A stretch of DNA of 64,000 bases from Clostridiales bacterium (GTDB taxonomy: Bacteria; Bacillota; Clostridia; Christensenellales; CAG-138): positions 46,382 through 110,381 of the forward strand of contig JAILNX010000019.1 in assembly GCA_024691085.1 (NCBI GenBank), given 5' to 3'. The notes beneath the pieces are model-generated. The model saw only the letters and a program-made list of their open reading frames with translations. It was not told the DNA's origin and searched no databases. Shown here piece by piece: positions 63,958-64,000 of the stretch (position 1 is the first letter of the stretch; every line of letters starts with the position of its first letter). A program made the position numbers and the translations under genes.

Positions 63958-63993
63958 GCCTTTCCTTCTTTCTGAAGGAAAGGCTCTTTTTTT
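63958..63993 (+). terminator. Terminator of tRNA-Arg
   Basis: GCCTTTCCTTC pairs with GAAGGAAAGGC, followed by TCTTTTTTT. Confidence 0.92.
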
Positions 63994-64000
63994 ATCCTTT

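Overview
The window looks like chromosome of a GC-rich member of the Bacillota, class Clostridia, probably a gut anaerobe. The evidence is Gram-positive lipoprotein signals, TTGNNN-17-TATAAT promoters, GGAGG ribosome sites with some TTG/GTG starts, a SAM-I riboswitch on metK, the FakA/FakB/PlsX fatty-acid route, dockerin-bearing secreted proteins, a fused FeoA-FeoB, DUF5685 and YlmH. No phage, integrase or transposase gene was seen. The taxonomic placement is inference.

Layout. 1-4.5 kb: feoAB (cut by the left edge), a secreted metallo-beta-lactamase/lamin-tail lipoprotein and two exported proteins. 4.5-12.8 kb: glutamate dehydrogenase, a SIMPL protein, a GH3 glycosidase with swapped domain order, an orphan DNA methyltransferase overlapping a DUF368 transporter, and an acyltransferase. 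12.9-20.6 kb: a large CotH/lamin-tail lipoprotein, a membrane protein/HTH pair, a BMP-family nucleoside-type lipoprotein, and a DUF5685-DnaJ-membrane protein operon. 21.5-26.2 kb: riboswitch-metK-DUF523-two-component system-RibF N-domain. 26.3-29.6 kb (minus): a TetM-like GTPase fused to a Rae1/YacP-type NYN nuclease, followed by ylmH. 29.7-32.7 kb (plus): a compact peptide-modification (RiPP-like) cluster with two small precursors, an HprK-like kinase, a radical SAM/SPASM enzyme and a PqqD-like protein. 33-38.7 kb: three tandem paralogous HExxH lipoproteins separated by unusual repeats. 38.7-39.4 kb: hairpin arrays and a MITE-like element. 39.4-44.3 kb: an SPFH protein, an HTH protein and an aminotransferase operon. 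44.4-50.9 kb: an operon of three dockerin proteins. 51-59.7 kb (minus): two exported proteins, then an M20 peptidase-plsX-acetyltransferase-fakB-fakA operon. 59.7-64 kb: TetR, a DUF362 ferredoxin, two L,D-transpeptidase lipoproteins and tRNA-Arg(ACG).

Most notable: (1) the RiPP-like cluster, whose two unlike precursors share a leader and flank a kinase, with a strong attenuator before the maturase; (2) the divergent GTPase-nuclease fusion coupled to ylmH, which looks like a ribosome-surveillance operon and is probably transcribed without a 5' leader; (3) intergenic DNA built from three repeat types: degenerate 7-bp tandem repeats, arrays in which a constant 7-8 bp word alternates with variable mini-hairpins and flips orientation in the middle, and a MITE-like element; (4) a duplicated promoter block with 11-bp-spaced TTTACA repeats resembling Pho boxes, in front of two unrelated genes.
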